A program made the translations under genes and the position numbers. This document shows positions 1 to 9,553 of a stretch of DNA of 64,000 bases, piece by piece. This DNA comes from Lachancea kluyveri NRRL Y-12651 (lineage: Eukaryota > Ascomycota > Saccharomycetes > Saccharomycetales > Saccharomycetaceae), in assembly GCA_000149225.2 (NCBI GenBank), contig CM000694.1, forward strand, positions 1,675,623 through 1,739,622. The letters run 5' to 3'. Numbering within the stretch: the stretch's first letter is position 1; the number at the start of each line of letters is the position of its first letter. The notes beneath the pieces were generated by a model, which saw only the letters and a list, made by a program, of their open reading frames with translations, ran no database searches and was not told the origin of the DNA.

Positions 1-351
1 GCAGGCAGGGGCTTGGATGATATGTGGCTGGAGCGCGAAGCAAGCGTAGACCCTTCCGCAACAGAGGATGGCCAAACGCGTGCTCGGCCATCTAGAGAGT
101 TTTGACCGAGCCATTCGTATATATACGACTGTATATAAACATCTTGGATTCTTAACGTTGCATGGTTTTGGCTAGCAGATTATCAGATGAAACCCCATAC
201 GCAAAGTTTTCCGCTTCCGTCATTACACCCGTCTCCGCTCTGGTTCACCCACCAGGTTCCTGCTTAAAAAAAAAAAATTTCGTAGTTAAGCTTTTCTTCT
301 CCGGAGACCACTCTCTAACGCCAAAGATAAAAATTTTGGCATAGCAAAGCC
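1..351. other. IPT1 upstream region
   Basis: No coding region is supported here. An AGGGG stress-type element lies near base 8, and a TATA-like run is near 118-137. A 7-bp inverted repeat (67-73 with 86-92) encloses an ACGCGT at 76-81. The region ends at the IPT1 start. By ancestral order SNF11 and TPS2 would be expected further left, but nothing of them is visible. Confidence 0.5.
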
Positions 352-1827
352 ATGAATGTTTTTCAACTCCTAGCCCTGTTTGTCAGCCGGCTATATTCTT
401 CTGCTGTGAATAAGAGAAATTTGCTAACCCTTCCAATCAATTTCTGCGTCAACTTTAGTCCAGTTTTCATATGGCTGTTCATCTTCAAGAATGCCGGGGT
501 TATTCCAGCTGGCATCCGTCCAAATATTCACAACAAACTTGCATTTCTCTCCGACTTGTATATGTTTGGGGACTACTGGCATGAGCTAGTGAAACAGTAC
601 GGTGAAGGGGCTCGTGTAGCATCGGTCGTTTCTTTTTTTACCAGTTCCTTGTTTGCAGTCGTATTTTTGATCTGCATTCCGCTATGCATCTGGTACTACA
701 TATACTACAAAAAGAAGGCGAGCTACAATGTTATCGACTGGTACGATCACATATTCCATCGTCGCAGTGACGGCGTTGCATCTCATTTCAGACCAACCAA
801 ACCAAGGGTAATTTTACCCTTTCTCTTTCCCTTCTTCACCTACGTGATGCTTAACGTGGATCACCTTTTCGCTTCTCAGGACGAATCTAATTTCACAAAA
901 TCGAAGGATTTACTCGCGTGGTTCTCCTACGTGCTGCTTCATTTGTTGGCGCCTATCTTCACTGCAGTCTATCTGTACGTTTTCCAACCCCCAGGAACTT
1001 TAAAATGCTTCGCCTTTGCACTAGGGCTGCAGAATATCGCTGGTGTCTTTAGCCATCTTCTCATTCCTATGGCTCCACCTTGGTTTATCCACATGTATGG
1101 TGTCAAGGACACAGAACATCTGAACTACGATACTGAAGGCTATGCAGCAGGGTTGACTAGAGTGGATTCCCATTTGGGCACTCATTTAAATTCCAAGGGC
1201 TTCCACAAGAGTCCCATTGTATTCGGTGCAGTTCCATCCCTACATTCTGCAATCGCCATCCAGTGTTTTCTGTTTCTAATCACCAGAGCCACAACCACAA
1301 AGGCAAATGGTTTAACGGTCACTCCTCAACAACAACAACAACAACAACAACAACGACCAACTCTAGATAACAGTCCTACTCCTATGGATGAAGGCTGCCC
1401 TAGTGATGGTAAGGATATCGATGTGGAGTCCTTTGAGTTGGAAGACATGCTGTTGACTACCTCTAATGATATGTCCGACTCTTTCATCTCCTCCACTGCA
1501 CCTCAGTCTGTTCTGTCTAAGAAGCGGCTGTTCGTATTTAACAAGGCGCTGTTGCCTCGTGGCTTGGTTACGGCTTTCATAATTCTGCAGTGGTGGAGTA
1601 CTATGTACTTGGACCATCACTTTCGCTACGATTTGTTTGTCGGAATGTGTTACGCCATAACAAGTTTCCTGATTATCAACACTTTTATCCTACAACCAAG
1701 GGTCTTAAAACCTTGGTGTGATATTAGAATGGGCAGAGTGCACGATGAAAGGAACGAAGGTAGGACCTTGGGTATGAGAGTGTTCCAAAACACCAAAATG
1801 GAGTGGTTTTTTGATCCTTTGGCTTGA
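352..1827 (+). CDS. IPT1: Inositolphosphotransferase (M(IP)2C synthase)
   Basis: This enzyme moves phosphoinositol from phosphatidylinositol onto mannosyl-inositol-phosphoceramide. It makes M(IP)2C, the last complex sphingolipid of yeast, in the Golgi membrane. The 491-residue product matches S. cerevisiae Ipt1 (about 527) end to end, including the C-terminal KMEWFFDPLA. Several membrane segments are visible, at about residues 34-48, 92-118, 152-168 and 185-210. The lipid-phosphatase-type motifs are VPSLHSA (294-300) and MYLDHHFRYDLFVG (418-431), where the two His and the Asp are the expected catalytic set. The variable loop between them carries nine consecutive Gln (326-334, bases 1327-1353) and acidic residues; the S. 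cerevisiae protein has a different low-complexity insert at this place. The start is the first ATG and agrees with the ortholog MNV start. Confidence 0.96.
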   Translation: MNVFQLLALFVSRLYSSAVNKRNLLTLPINFCVNFSPVFIWLFIFKNAGVIPAGIRPNIHNKLAFLSDLYMFGDYWHELVKQYGEGARVASVVSFFTSSLFAVVFLICIPLCIWYYIYYKKKASYNVIDWYDHIFHRRSDGVASHFRPTKPRVILPFLFPFFTYVMLNVDHLFASQDESNFTKSKDLLAWFSYVLLHLLAPIFTAVYLYVFQPPGTLKCFAFALGLQNIAGVFSHLLIPMAPPWFIHMYGVKDTEHLNYDTEGYAAGLTRVDSHLGTHLNSKGFHKSPIVFGAVPSLHSAIAIQCFLFLITRATTTKANGLTVTPQQQQQQQQQRPTLDNSPTPMDEGCPSDGKDIDVESFELEDMLLTTSNDMSDSFISSTAPQSVLSKKRLFVFNKALLPRGLVTAFIILQWWSTMYLDHHFRYDLFVGMCYAITSFLIINTFILQPRVLKPWCDIRMGRVHDERNEGRTLGMRVFQNTKMEWFFDPLA

Positions 1828-2235
1828 ACATCCCCATTGACCTCTCCTTCTAGCAACTTCTTTTTCTGCCTTGGCTTGCCTTGCGTTTGGTCAGTGCCGA
1901 CTATACCAGCTGCTCAATATTTGCATACCTTTTCGCTCTTGAATAATTTGATATTTTAGAACTCTTTTTATTTACGATCCACATATATATATATAACGAA
2001 AGGGAAGTAGAAAGTCGTTTTGACTTCGATTTTTTAGTTATTTTTTTTTTTTTGTTAATCCTTTGAAAGCAAAATGGAGATCAGATGGGCAAGTTCTGTT
2101 GAACTTTGATCCGTTATCCCGCTTCTGTTTGTAGCGTTGCCATTCATTACTATACAAGCTTACATTGATGCTGTTTTTTTTTTTTGTAGCTGCTATGATT
2201 TTTCTGCACGCTCACAATGAAATAGACATTTACAA
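1828..2235. other. IPT1-LSM5 convergent intergenic region
   Basis: This is 3'-flanking DNA of two convergent genes. It is AT-rich, with a TA repeat near 1983-1994 and T runs at about 2040-2053 and 2172-2184. No gene is seen. Confidence 0.5.
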
Positions 2236-2478
2236 CTATGGCTTCCCACCTGGAACCAAAAGAGCAATGTTGTTACCACTCAGTAACATCCTACCGCCAT
2301 GCCTTTTGATTTCCTCACCATGGTCCCATTCCACTACATCTTCAAGAACAACGTTCACGAAATCGTCAAACCCAATCAAGGTACCAGTAAACTCTCTATG
2401 GGAAGTAAGCATAATCCAAATAGATTGATTGACAGTTTTGTCAATAATCTCTAGTGGTAAAATTTCAGGAATGGACAT
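2236..2478 (-). CDS. LSM5: U6 snRNA-associated Sm-like protein Lsm5
   Basis: Lsm5 is a subunit of the Lsm1-7 ring (mRNA decapping and decay in P-bodies) and of the Lsm2-8 ring (binding the U6 3' end in the nucleus). The 80-residue product has Sm1 (REFTGTLIGFDDFVNVVLED, about 28-47) and Sm2 (GRMLLSGNNIALLVP, about 62-76). S. cerevisiae Lsm5 is 93 residues; this one is shorter in the loop between Sm1 and Sm2 and ends right after PGGKP, so it lacks the short C-terminal tail. LSM2, another member of both rings, lies in this window at 35.3 kb. RRPE- and PAC-like motifs lie 110-160 bp upstream. Confidence 0.95.
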   Translation of the reverse strand: MSIPEILPLEIIDKTVNQSIWIMLTSHREFTGTLIGFDDFVNVVLEDVVEWDHGEEIKRHGGRMLLSGNNIALLVPGGKP

Positions 2479-2586
2479 GGCTTTCTTTCGGTTGTCCTTT
2501 TGTTCAAACGCTTTGAAACTGACTTACACTTCAGCCTGTTCTTGTTTTCCATTTCTCCCCCCCCCCCCCTCCGTTAATTGAAAAAA

Positions 2587-2637
2587 GAAAATTTTCGCAG
2601 AGTTCGACGGGGACCACAACGTTATTAGTGAGATGAG
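2587..2637. promoter_or_regulatory. RRPE/PAC-like pair upstream of LSM5
   Basis: GAAAATTTTC (2587-2596, RRPE-type) and GATGAG (2632-2637, PAC core) stand 35 bp apart. They lie 109-159 bp before the LSM5 start in the LSM5/FTR1 divergent spacer. RRPE and PAC are the paired elements of yeast ribosome-biogenesis promoters. Which gene they serve is inferred from distance alone. Confidence 0.4.
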
Positions 2638-2909
2638 AAGGAAACGTATCTGTCCAAAAAGGTAAGAGCATGGATTAGAGGACGTATAGAGTCACTTATA
2701 CTAGATAATCGTATGGATTCTATCTGCCCTAGCCACTGGGCTTTCAAAGGCGCTTGCCTGAGTACACATGTTGTTTGTCTTTAGCCTACCCTGTTGCGTG
2801 CCTGATCACCTGATACGGAACTGCTCGAGATTAACCTATCAAAGAGGGTCATTATCTAAGTTGTTACTCCAGTGTAATGGCATAACTTGCCAAGATTGAA
2901 ATAAAGAGC
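2638..2909. other. Rest of LSM5/FTR1 divergent spacer
   Basis: Non-coding DNA between two divergently transcribed genes. A C-run lies at about 2557-2568, just before it. I see no gene here. Confidence 0.4.
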
Positions 2910-3020
2910 TGGGTGCAAACACAGTTATGCTTTGCCAAGAGCTAGTTTGCCTCCTGAAATTCACAGGATATACATGCTTACTCTAATACAGCGTTGCATG
3001 CTCATAATTATCTGGGTGCG
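2910..3020. promoter_or_regulatory. Aft1/Aft2-type iron-response sites before FTR1
   Basis: Two reverse-strand matches to the Aft1 consensus YRCACCCR occur: TGGGTGCA at 2910-2917 (TGCACCCA) and TGGGTGCG at 3013-3020 (CGCACCCA). They lie about 300 and 200 bp before the FTR1 ATG. A third, weaker GGCACCCG is at 3084-3091. FTR1 is a classic Aft1 target in S. cerevisiae, so low-iron induction is the likely meaning. A TATA run is at about 3150-3163. Confidence 0.65.
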
Positions 3021-3217
3021 GTTTTGATGCAAACTGTGCCAAGGAAAAAATCGTTAGATGCCAAGGAAGGAAAATTTCCTACTGGCACCCGAAAAAAAAA
3101 AACCCAAGAGAAGGGAAGGACTTGCCCTCATCTTTTTCTTTTTTTTTCCCTTATATATATACATGCCAGTATCTCTGTTTCTTTGCCTTTTCGTTGGCTT
3201 TACACAGGGCAAGCACC

Positions 3218-4339
3218 ATGGCTAATAAAGTTTTTAACGTTTCGGTCTTCTTCGTCGTCTTTAGAGAGTGTTTGGAAGCTGTTATCGTTATTTCGGTTCT
3301 GCTTTCTTTCTTGAAGCAATCTATTGGTGTCAATGACATGACCCTTTACCGGAGATTACGTCTACAGGTTTGGATAGGTGTCGCTTTAGGTTTTATTATC
3401 TGTTTGGCAATCGGTGGTGGTTTCATTGGTGCTTACTACTCTTTACAAAATGACATTTTTGGTTCTGCCGAAGATTTGTGGGAAGGTATCTTCTGTATGA
3501 TTGCAACTGTTATGATTTCCATCATGGGTATCGCTATGTTAAGAATTAACAAGATGCAGGCCAAATGGAGGGTTAAGATTGCTAGGTCTCTAGTGGAGAT
3601 CCCAACCCGTAAGAGAGATCGTTTCAAGATTGGTTATCTGTCCAGGAAGTACGCAATGTTCTTGCTACCCTTTGTGACCGTCTTGAGAGAAGGTTTGGAA
3701 GCTGTTGTGTTTGTTGCTGGTGCCGGTATCACTACTCAGGGTTCTCATGCAACTGCCTACCCACTACCTGTCTTTGTTGGTTTGTTTGCCGGTGGTGCCG
3801 TTGGTTTGTTGTTGTACTACGGTGCATCTTACTCCTCCTTGCAAATCTTCTTGGTTGCTTCTACTTGTATTCTATATTTGATTTCTGCAGGTTTGTTCTC
3901 CAGAGGTGCTTGGTTCTTTGAAAACTACAGGTTCAACAAGGCTACTGGTGGTGATGCCTCTGAAAGTGGTGATGGTAATGGCTCCTACAATATCAAGAAG
4001 GCGGTGTACCATATCAACTGTTGTAACCCAGAGTTGGACAACGGTTGGGATATCTTCAACGCCTTGCTAGGATGGCAAAACACTGGTTACTTGAGTTCCA
4101 TACTATGTTACAACATTTACTGGTTACTCTTGATGACCGTTATCGGTTTGATGATGTTTGAGGAAAAGCATGACCATTTACCGTTCTGCAAGAACTTGAA
4201 GTTGAGACAACTAAGCCCAACTTACTGGCTCAAGAACAAGAAGAAGAACGAGTTGACCGAAGAACAAAAGGAAGAGTTGTTTGCCAAGGTTGAAAACCTA
4301 CAATTTGACAAAGCTGGTGAAATCGTTGAGAACAAGTAA
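3218..4339 (+). CDS. FTR1: High-affinity iron permease Ftr1
   Basis: Ftr1 is the plasma-membrane ferric permease that works with the multicopper ferroxidase Fet3. The 373-residue product matches S. cerevisiae Ftr1 (404) closely. It has two R-E-x-L-E-type iron-binding motifs, RECLE at 16-20 and REGLE at 157-161, and about seven membrane segments. A conserved loop reads NCCNPELDNGWDIFNALLG. I chose the ATG at 3218 (MANKVFNV, matching the ortholog MPNKVFNV). The open frame extends upstream to 3122 but has no ATG there. The C-terminus stops about 30 residues earlier than in S. cerevisiae. FET3 is not in the window. Aft-type sites lie upstream. Confidence 0.96.
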   Translation: MANKVFNVSVFFVVFRECLEAVIVISVLLSFLKQSIGVNDMTLYRRLRLQVWIGVALGFIICLAIGGGFIGAYYSLQNDIFGSAEDLWEGIFCMIATVMISIMGIAMLRINKMQAKWRVKIARSLVEIPTRKRDRFKIGYLSRKYAMFLLPFVTVLREGLEAVVFVAGAGITTQGSHATAYPLPVFVGLFAGGAVGLLLYYGASYSSLQIFLVASTCILYLISAGLFSRGAWFFENYRFNKATGGDASESGDGNGSYNIKKAVYHINCCNPELDNGWDIFNALLGWQNTGYLSSILCYNIYWLLLMTVIGLMMFEEKHDHLPFCKNLKLRQLSPTYWLKNKKKNELTEEQKEELFAKVENLQFDKAGEIVENK

Positions 4340-5718
4340 ACAGCGAAAGTCTCATCTATACCCGTTTTCTTTTTTTGTCTTTTTTTTTAAAACCATTATT
4401 TTACCTCTATTCTTAATTATCTTCATATTTATCCTGTGACTTGTATCTTTAAATGCACATTATGGCCGTGTTTTTTTATTGTTGTTTTTTTTTTTCTTTA
4501 GTTGACGGTGCTTTTATCGGTGATAGATGCTTTTATCAGCTTATCAAAGTGGGAAATGTGTGGGGTGAAAGCACAGACGAATTGAAAGATGAGCACTGGG
4601 GGGAGGGGCAAGGTAGAAACACAAACGGAAATATAGAGCGGATGGGGTTTCAAAGTTGATCTCACTTATGCGAAACACCAGCCTGTAGCCAAGTATCGAT
4701 ACCAGTTTGGCTCCTTGAGTATCCCATTTGGACCCTGTGACAGGGATTTTCATGACCCGCAAAATGGGTAGCGCACCGGAGACATAAACTCTTTATTACA
4801 TAATTTGCAATGTATTTTTCAGGGTTTTTGTTCTTCTTTTTCGGGAAATTCCTAGTTTTCCCATCAATCTCAATATCTTATCTATTGCCGTACATAAATG
4901 CTTTCCACGAAAGTTAGCCATGACTGGGGATGAGATCATCCTCTAACATGATACTCCACGAATGAGTACACTCCTCGAGCACAACATGTATGTGTTTAAC
5001 CATGGCAAGTATGAGCATCGTACACCTCTAATACAATGCGTTACTTTGCTAGGACTACAACGCAGATCTCTACACTCTTGTGAGTGCACCACGTTGCCCG
5101 GCTAGTACCACACTCGAGCAAATATAACTTGCAAAAGAGAAACAATAATTTTGTCTATTCCCGCAAGAGCCTCGTCAGACTAATAGGATTATATCGCCAA
5201 GCGTTTGAAATCCAGTTTAAACGAGACGCGAGCAGCATCTGCAAACGTGAATGTCCCTTTTGGACATCTGGCCATGTGCAGACAATCGACAACGAAACCA
5301 TCTCGATGAATCCATTGCCAGTTGAGCCCCCCGGGAATCCACAGGTTTTTTTCTACATATGTGTCACGGTGGCAATTTATATAGAGCTTGGCTTTCTATG
5401 TACGGTCGGTGCCACTTTGAGCACGATCAGCATCCAAGTTTAATAACTGACGTCTAATGACTCGTCAACCATGAATTCTACAAGAGTGCAGTCGAGTATA
5501 TAATCACGATACACGAACCCGCTCGTGACCAAAAAAAGGATTCCTGAAGGTGGCGTGTCCAGCATCACTTGACACGTATTTTCGCCACCCAAAGAGCATC
5601 AGAAGAAAAGACTGGTCTCGAAGTGGTTATTTATCCGCATTACATGCCTCTGTTCAAAGTCTCAGTGAACGGTCTAACGACAAAAGAACCCAACGAAAAA
5701 CGAAAATAAGAGTAGATA
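4340..5718. other. FTR1-PAA1 intergenic region (1.4 kb)
   Basis: This is long for such a compact genome. T-rich tracts occupy 4370-4500. An open frame at 5306-5443 would give a 45-residue peptide with one hydrophobic stretch (FFYICVTVAIYIELGFLC); I recognise no homolog. An upstream extension of that frame to 5084 has no ATG of its own. A TATA-like GTATATAA is at about 5498 near the PAA1 end. I see no tRNA or repeat. Confidence 0.4.
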
Positions 5719-6300
5719 ATGGCTTCCACTTTGCCTTTGCACATGTATATTAGGCCTCTTATCTTAGAAGACGCTACTCAGGTAGTACAGCTAGAAAGCC
5801 AAGGATTTCCTCCAGCAGAACGCGCTTCTCCAGAGACGATCGATTTCCGTCTGTCCGCTTGCCCCGAGCTATGCTCTGGTTTGTTCATTAGAGACGTCCA
5901 AGGTAAGCAAGTCAAAGGTGAGACCCTGATCGGCCATATCCTCGGTACCAAAATCCCAAGCAGCACCTCCAACGAAAGGTTAATCACCTTAGAAAGTATG
6001 GGCAAAGTTCATGACGAATCATCTTCTACTATTGCTATCCACTCGCTAGTGATCTCTCCAGAACACCAGAAAAAGAACTTGGCTACTTTACTATTAACCG
6101 ATTACATCCAGAAGTTAAGCAACCAAGAAATTGGCGATAGAATTGTCATTATTGCTCATGAGCCCTTGGTGCCATTTTACGAGCGTGTTGGGTTCCAGTT
6201 AGTCGGTGAAAACGAAAACGTGAAAAAGGACCCCGATTTCGCAAAGGCCAAATGGTGTGATATGGTTAGAGAGTTGGTCAAGGAAGAGTATGACAGCTAG
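5719..6300 (+). CDS. PAA1: Polyamine (arylalkylamine) N-acetyltransferase
   Basis: The product is a 193-residue GNAT-family acetyltransferase resembling S. cerevisiae Paa1 (191), which acetylates polyamines and aromatic amines such as tryptamine. The frame reads [35 protein letters not shown] at the start (positions 11-45). The acetyl-CoA motif A region is [17 protein letters not shown] (about 110-126), and a C-terminal [13 protein letters not shown] (about 150-162) is the motif B tyrosine/phenylalanine segment. The start is the ATG directly before [14 protein letters not shown] second in-frame Met (residue 9) is a possible shorter start. The neighbours IPT1 and FMP16 also flank PAA1 in S. 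cerevisiae. Confidence 0.92.
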   Translation: MASTLPLHMYIRPLILEDATQVVQLESQGFPPAERASPETIDFRLSACPELCSGLFIRDVQGKQVKGETLIGHILGTKIPSSTSNERLITLESMGKVHDESSSTIAIHSLVISPEHQKKNLATLLLTDYIQKLSNQEIGDRIVIIAHEPLVPFYERVGFQLVGENENVKKDPDFAKAKWCDMVRELVKEEYDS

Positions 6301-6856
6301 AAGCTTAGAACGACGGCGGTGACACCACACTGAGGCATATACTTTGAGATACAAAGACTATGGGGCAGAGCCATCCGAGACATTGCATTACTGAGCTGCT
6401 GATAAAAATGGGCGAGGGAAACAGACTGCGTATACAGAGCCTATCTTTTTGTGTTTATTTTACCCATTTTCTTTTCTTTCCCTTCTCTCGCTAGCATACA
6501 TATAGTTCTCTTTCGATGTAATCTTCACATACCACCCTAACAATGTGTTTTACAGATTTGCTCGACTGCGAATGCCGAGAAACGTAAAGATGGAATCTCC
6601 TTTCCATAAATCGTTGCGGACTCGAAATCGTTAGAAAAGTGACACAATAACCCACAGAATCTGTCAACGAGGTGGGAGGCGGCGGACCTGCTAGCTGCTG
6701 ATTAAAATTAACTTGTCACGACCTCGATGTAGTGTACGGATCTCAATTTTTGCTTTCATTTTGCCGTTACGAGAGGCCGTGTTGGCGCAGAGCGACGTCG
6801 ATCCCTGTTTTGCGCACAGAGCAATACAAAACAAAATACACCAAAAGCTAAGCTAG
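6301..6856. other. PAA1-FMP16 intergenic region
   Basis: No gene is supported. The antisense frame at 6756-7334 overlaps the FMP16 coding region and its promoter and looks like a shadow. Confidence 0.4.
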
Positions 6857-7005
6857 AGGGGAGTCGACTTATTACCCCATAACAAATCGGCTTTCCCGCT
6901 TGTTTCTTTTCGCAGAGCCAAAAGGACAGTTTAGGGATACAGTTGTTCGTAACGGGAGGCTCAGCTTGGCACCCTGTATTACGTCTGTAACACGTATAAA
7001 AGGGG
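6857..7005 (+). promoter_or_regulatory. Stress-response elements and TATA of FMP16
   Basis: AGGGG cores (Msn2/Msn4 STRE) lie at 6857-6861 and 7001-7005. The second is directly attached to a TATA-like GTATAAAA (about 6994-7001), about 100 bp before the FMP16 ATG. FMP16 is strongly stress-induced in S. cerevisiae, which fits. Confidence 0.5.
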
Positions 7006-7104
7006 AAGTCTTGTTTCCCTCTTCGTTCCTTCTTACTGCATTGTATAGACCCAACAATCTTGATTGTATTTAAAGGCAAGGTAAAGAAAAATCGATCAGA
7101 GCAA

Positions 7105-7443
7105 ATGTTTAAACAAACCATCAGACAAACCCAAAATATTGCAAAGAACGCGTCTGGCGTCACCGTCGCTTCGAAATTACCTATGACCTCTACAAGGATC
7201 ACGCAGGCATTCAGCACGTATCCAGCTGCAAGATTACCGGCTGGAAATTCTGGAAAGGCAAAGGATGACGTTACGCAGGAGGACTTGGATCGCAACAAAG
7301 AGGAATTGGAGAGGTTAGAGCACGAACCAGTCAAGCATCAAACTTTTAAAGGTTCCTTTTCTAGACCAAGCGAAGAGGAGTTGAAGAGAAGAGGCGAAGA
7401 TGCCCAGGTGAAACAGCATAGGCCAGACGATGGTGTCTATTAG
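7105..7443 (+). CDS. FMP16: Fmp16-like mitochondrial protein
   Basis: This is a 112-residue protein similar to S. cerevisiae Fmp16 (93), a mitochondrial protein of unknown function induced by stress. The strongest match is the C-terminal half: EEELKRRGEDAQVKQHRPDD followed by GVY at the very end. The N-terminus (MFKQTIRQTQNIAKNA, then basic and hydroxylated residues) looks like a mitochondrial presequence. I placed the start at the ATG at 7105; the open frame extends upstream to 7060 but without ATG. It sits between PAA1 and DOA4, as in S. cerevisiae YDR069-071. Confidence 0.88.
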   Translation: MFKQTIRQTQNIAKNASGVTVASKLPMTSTRITQAFSTYPAARLPAGNSGKAKDDVTQEDLDRNKEELERLEHEPVKHQTFKGSFSRPSEEELKRRGEDAQVKQHRPDDGVY

Positions 7444-8129
7444 ACCAGGTCCCAGTATATAAATTTGGCAATACATACATATTTATCTTTTTATCCAGTA
7501 ACTTCCATGGCTATACCCCATTTCAAACCGTTGCTGGTCGCAGCCCGGTCTGTCCCGTCTGCAACGGTTAGTAGCGTCACCAGGTTTGACATGAAAAGAC
7601 AGAGCCACTTTCGATCTCGCCGTAGCTTTTGAGTTGTAGACAGATTTATCTAATCTTTTTTTCTTTCTTTGTTTTTTTCGTATTCTTCTCGTATTCTTCT
7701 CCGGAGTGCCTGTGTAGCTTCTAGTTGTGTCCAATATAATTCATCGAGTAGCCAGAATCAGCAACGGGTACGATGCTTAACGGAGAAAACAAATTATAAG
7801 ATGACTGCTGAGTGCAATACATAATTTGAGGACCCCCGGGGCTGTGATATTATTGTACCAAATGTATTCAAATTACTCCTAGGACAATGACTAATTTCTC
7901 ACAACTCCCCCAGCAGATGGTGTGGCTGATATTCGGTACTTTTTATGGACGCTCTTGTATTCGTCACGTGCACGGACTCTGGGAGATGTGGCAACGGATT
8001 TCCCTCCACAAGAAACAAAAAATGGGAAAACGCCTAGGAATCTGACTTAACAAAGACAAGTAGTTACCAGAACTTTCGTAGTAATATACAAAACCAAGAG
8101 CTCGGGTGTGCAGTGAATACATAACGGAC
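7444..8129. other. FMP16-DOA4 intergenic region
   Basis: No gene is seen. A GTCACGTG box (7973-7980), a Cbf1/bHLH-type site, lies about 150 bp before the DOA4 start. Confidence 0.45.
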
Positions 8130-9519
8130 ATGCCTCACAGTGAAGCTACTAGATGCTACTGCAAATCTATGGCCAGGTTGTCCAGTGTAGTTGACAAATT
8201 CGTCAGCCAGGATAGCGATCAGGGAAGTATGGAGGGCCTTTTACAGAAATGCATTGATACGCTATCGAATTACCAAGAGGAGTGTAAGAAGTTGAAGAAA
8301 CTCAAAGAAACACATTTTTCTCAGGAAGAAATTTTTCAAGCTCATGAGTCAGCCTACGTCTACTACAAAATTGTATCTCAGATAGTATTGAACAAGATCC
8401 CCAATTTGGAACAATTTGTCCGTGCTAAAAGTGCAGAAAGTACAAAAAAGGATAGAGACCTGATAGAAATCTATAATATGTTGGTAAAAAGACTTCTGAA
8501 TGATGAAAAGATTGGCGATATTAAGAAATTTATCAAAGAGCATTCTAAGGGTGCAGTAACCGAGCCTGGCCGAAAAAATAGTATAGGCCAGGATATCCGA
8601 AACGGCCAGACCATAGCGTGCCAGCATCTACAAAACCTCATGGCTGCATCTTCCGTACTGCTAATAGACCTAAGGCCGAGGATGGAATTTATCAAATCAC
8701 ACATCAAATCGCCATCCGTTATTTGCATAGAACCAATATCGTTTAAGGACACCTATTCGGACCTGGATCTTGCCAAAAAATCTATGATCACATCTCCCAA
8801 CTGTGAAATCGAACTGTTTTCCAAGAGGGATACATTTCAGTTCATTGTGCTCTACACGCACGAAGATGGAAGAACACAATATTACAAACAGCAACAGCTG
8901 AAACTTTTGGATCTTCTTTTGAGCAGATCCTTTGATAAACCATTGGATAAAGTAAAAGTTTTAATTTTAGAGGGCGGTTTTGAAGAGTGGCTTAGGGAGA
9001 TAGGAGATTGTGAAACTTCTCGGAATAAAGACGACGGCATTTATACTGACGGCGACATCTCCGGTCTCAGCTTGCAACACATGTCCACCAAGACGAATAG
9101 CTACGATCAAAGTTTCCAACCGATGCTCTCAAGGCCCAGCACTGTAACTAATGGCAACCTTCGTAGTACTCATTTTTTTCCAGATCAACAAAAACCTGTA
9201 CTGAAAAGATCATCAAGTTTTAAAGATTATTTTGCAAACTTGAGTCCCTCAACATCAAGCCATAGATCTACCAGTTCACCACCCCCTTCCAAGTTTTCTG
9301 CTGCGTATCCAGAGACTCCTAACTTGATGGGTGACAACTCCCATCCAAGGTCTTTACCGCAGATTTCCCCAATACAGTCTCGGGCCCTAACACCTCTATC
9401 AAGGACCTTGTCTCCTCAGCATCCGATCAATGGTCACAGTTCTAGCAACTTGACACTGATGCTTTCACAATCGAAGCAGAATCCTGACCCCAAAACTGTA
9501 TCATTGCAACAGCAGCACC

Positions 9520-9553
<34 letters not shown>

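Noticed and set aside
5084-5443. 119-residue frame before PAA1
   Set aside because: It begins with GTG, and the first ATG gives only 45 residues. I kept only that shorter frame as a low-confidence lead.
6756-7334. 192-residue antisense frame across FMP16
   Set aside because: It lies opposite the FMP16 promoter and gene, with no homology and no promoter of its own.
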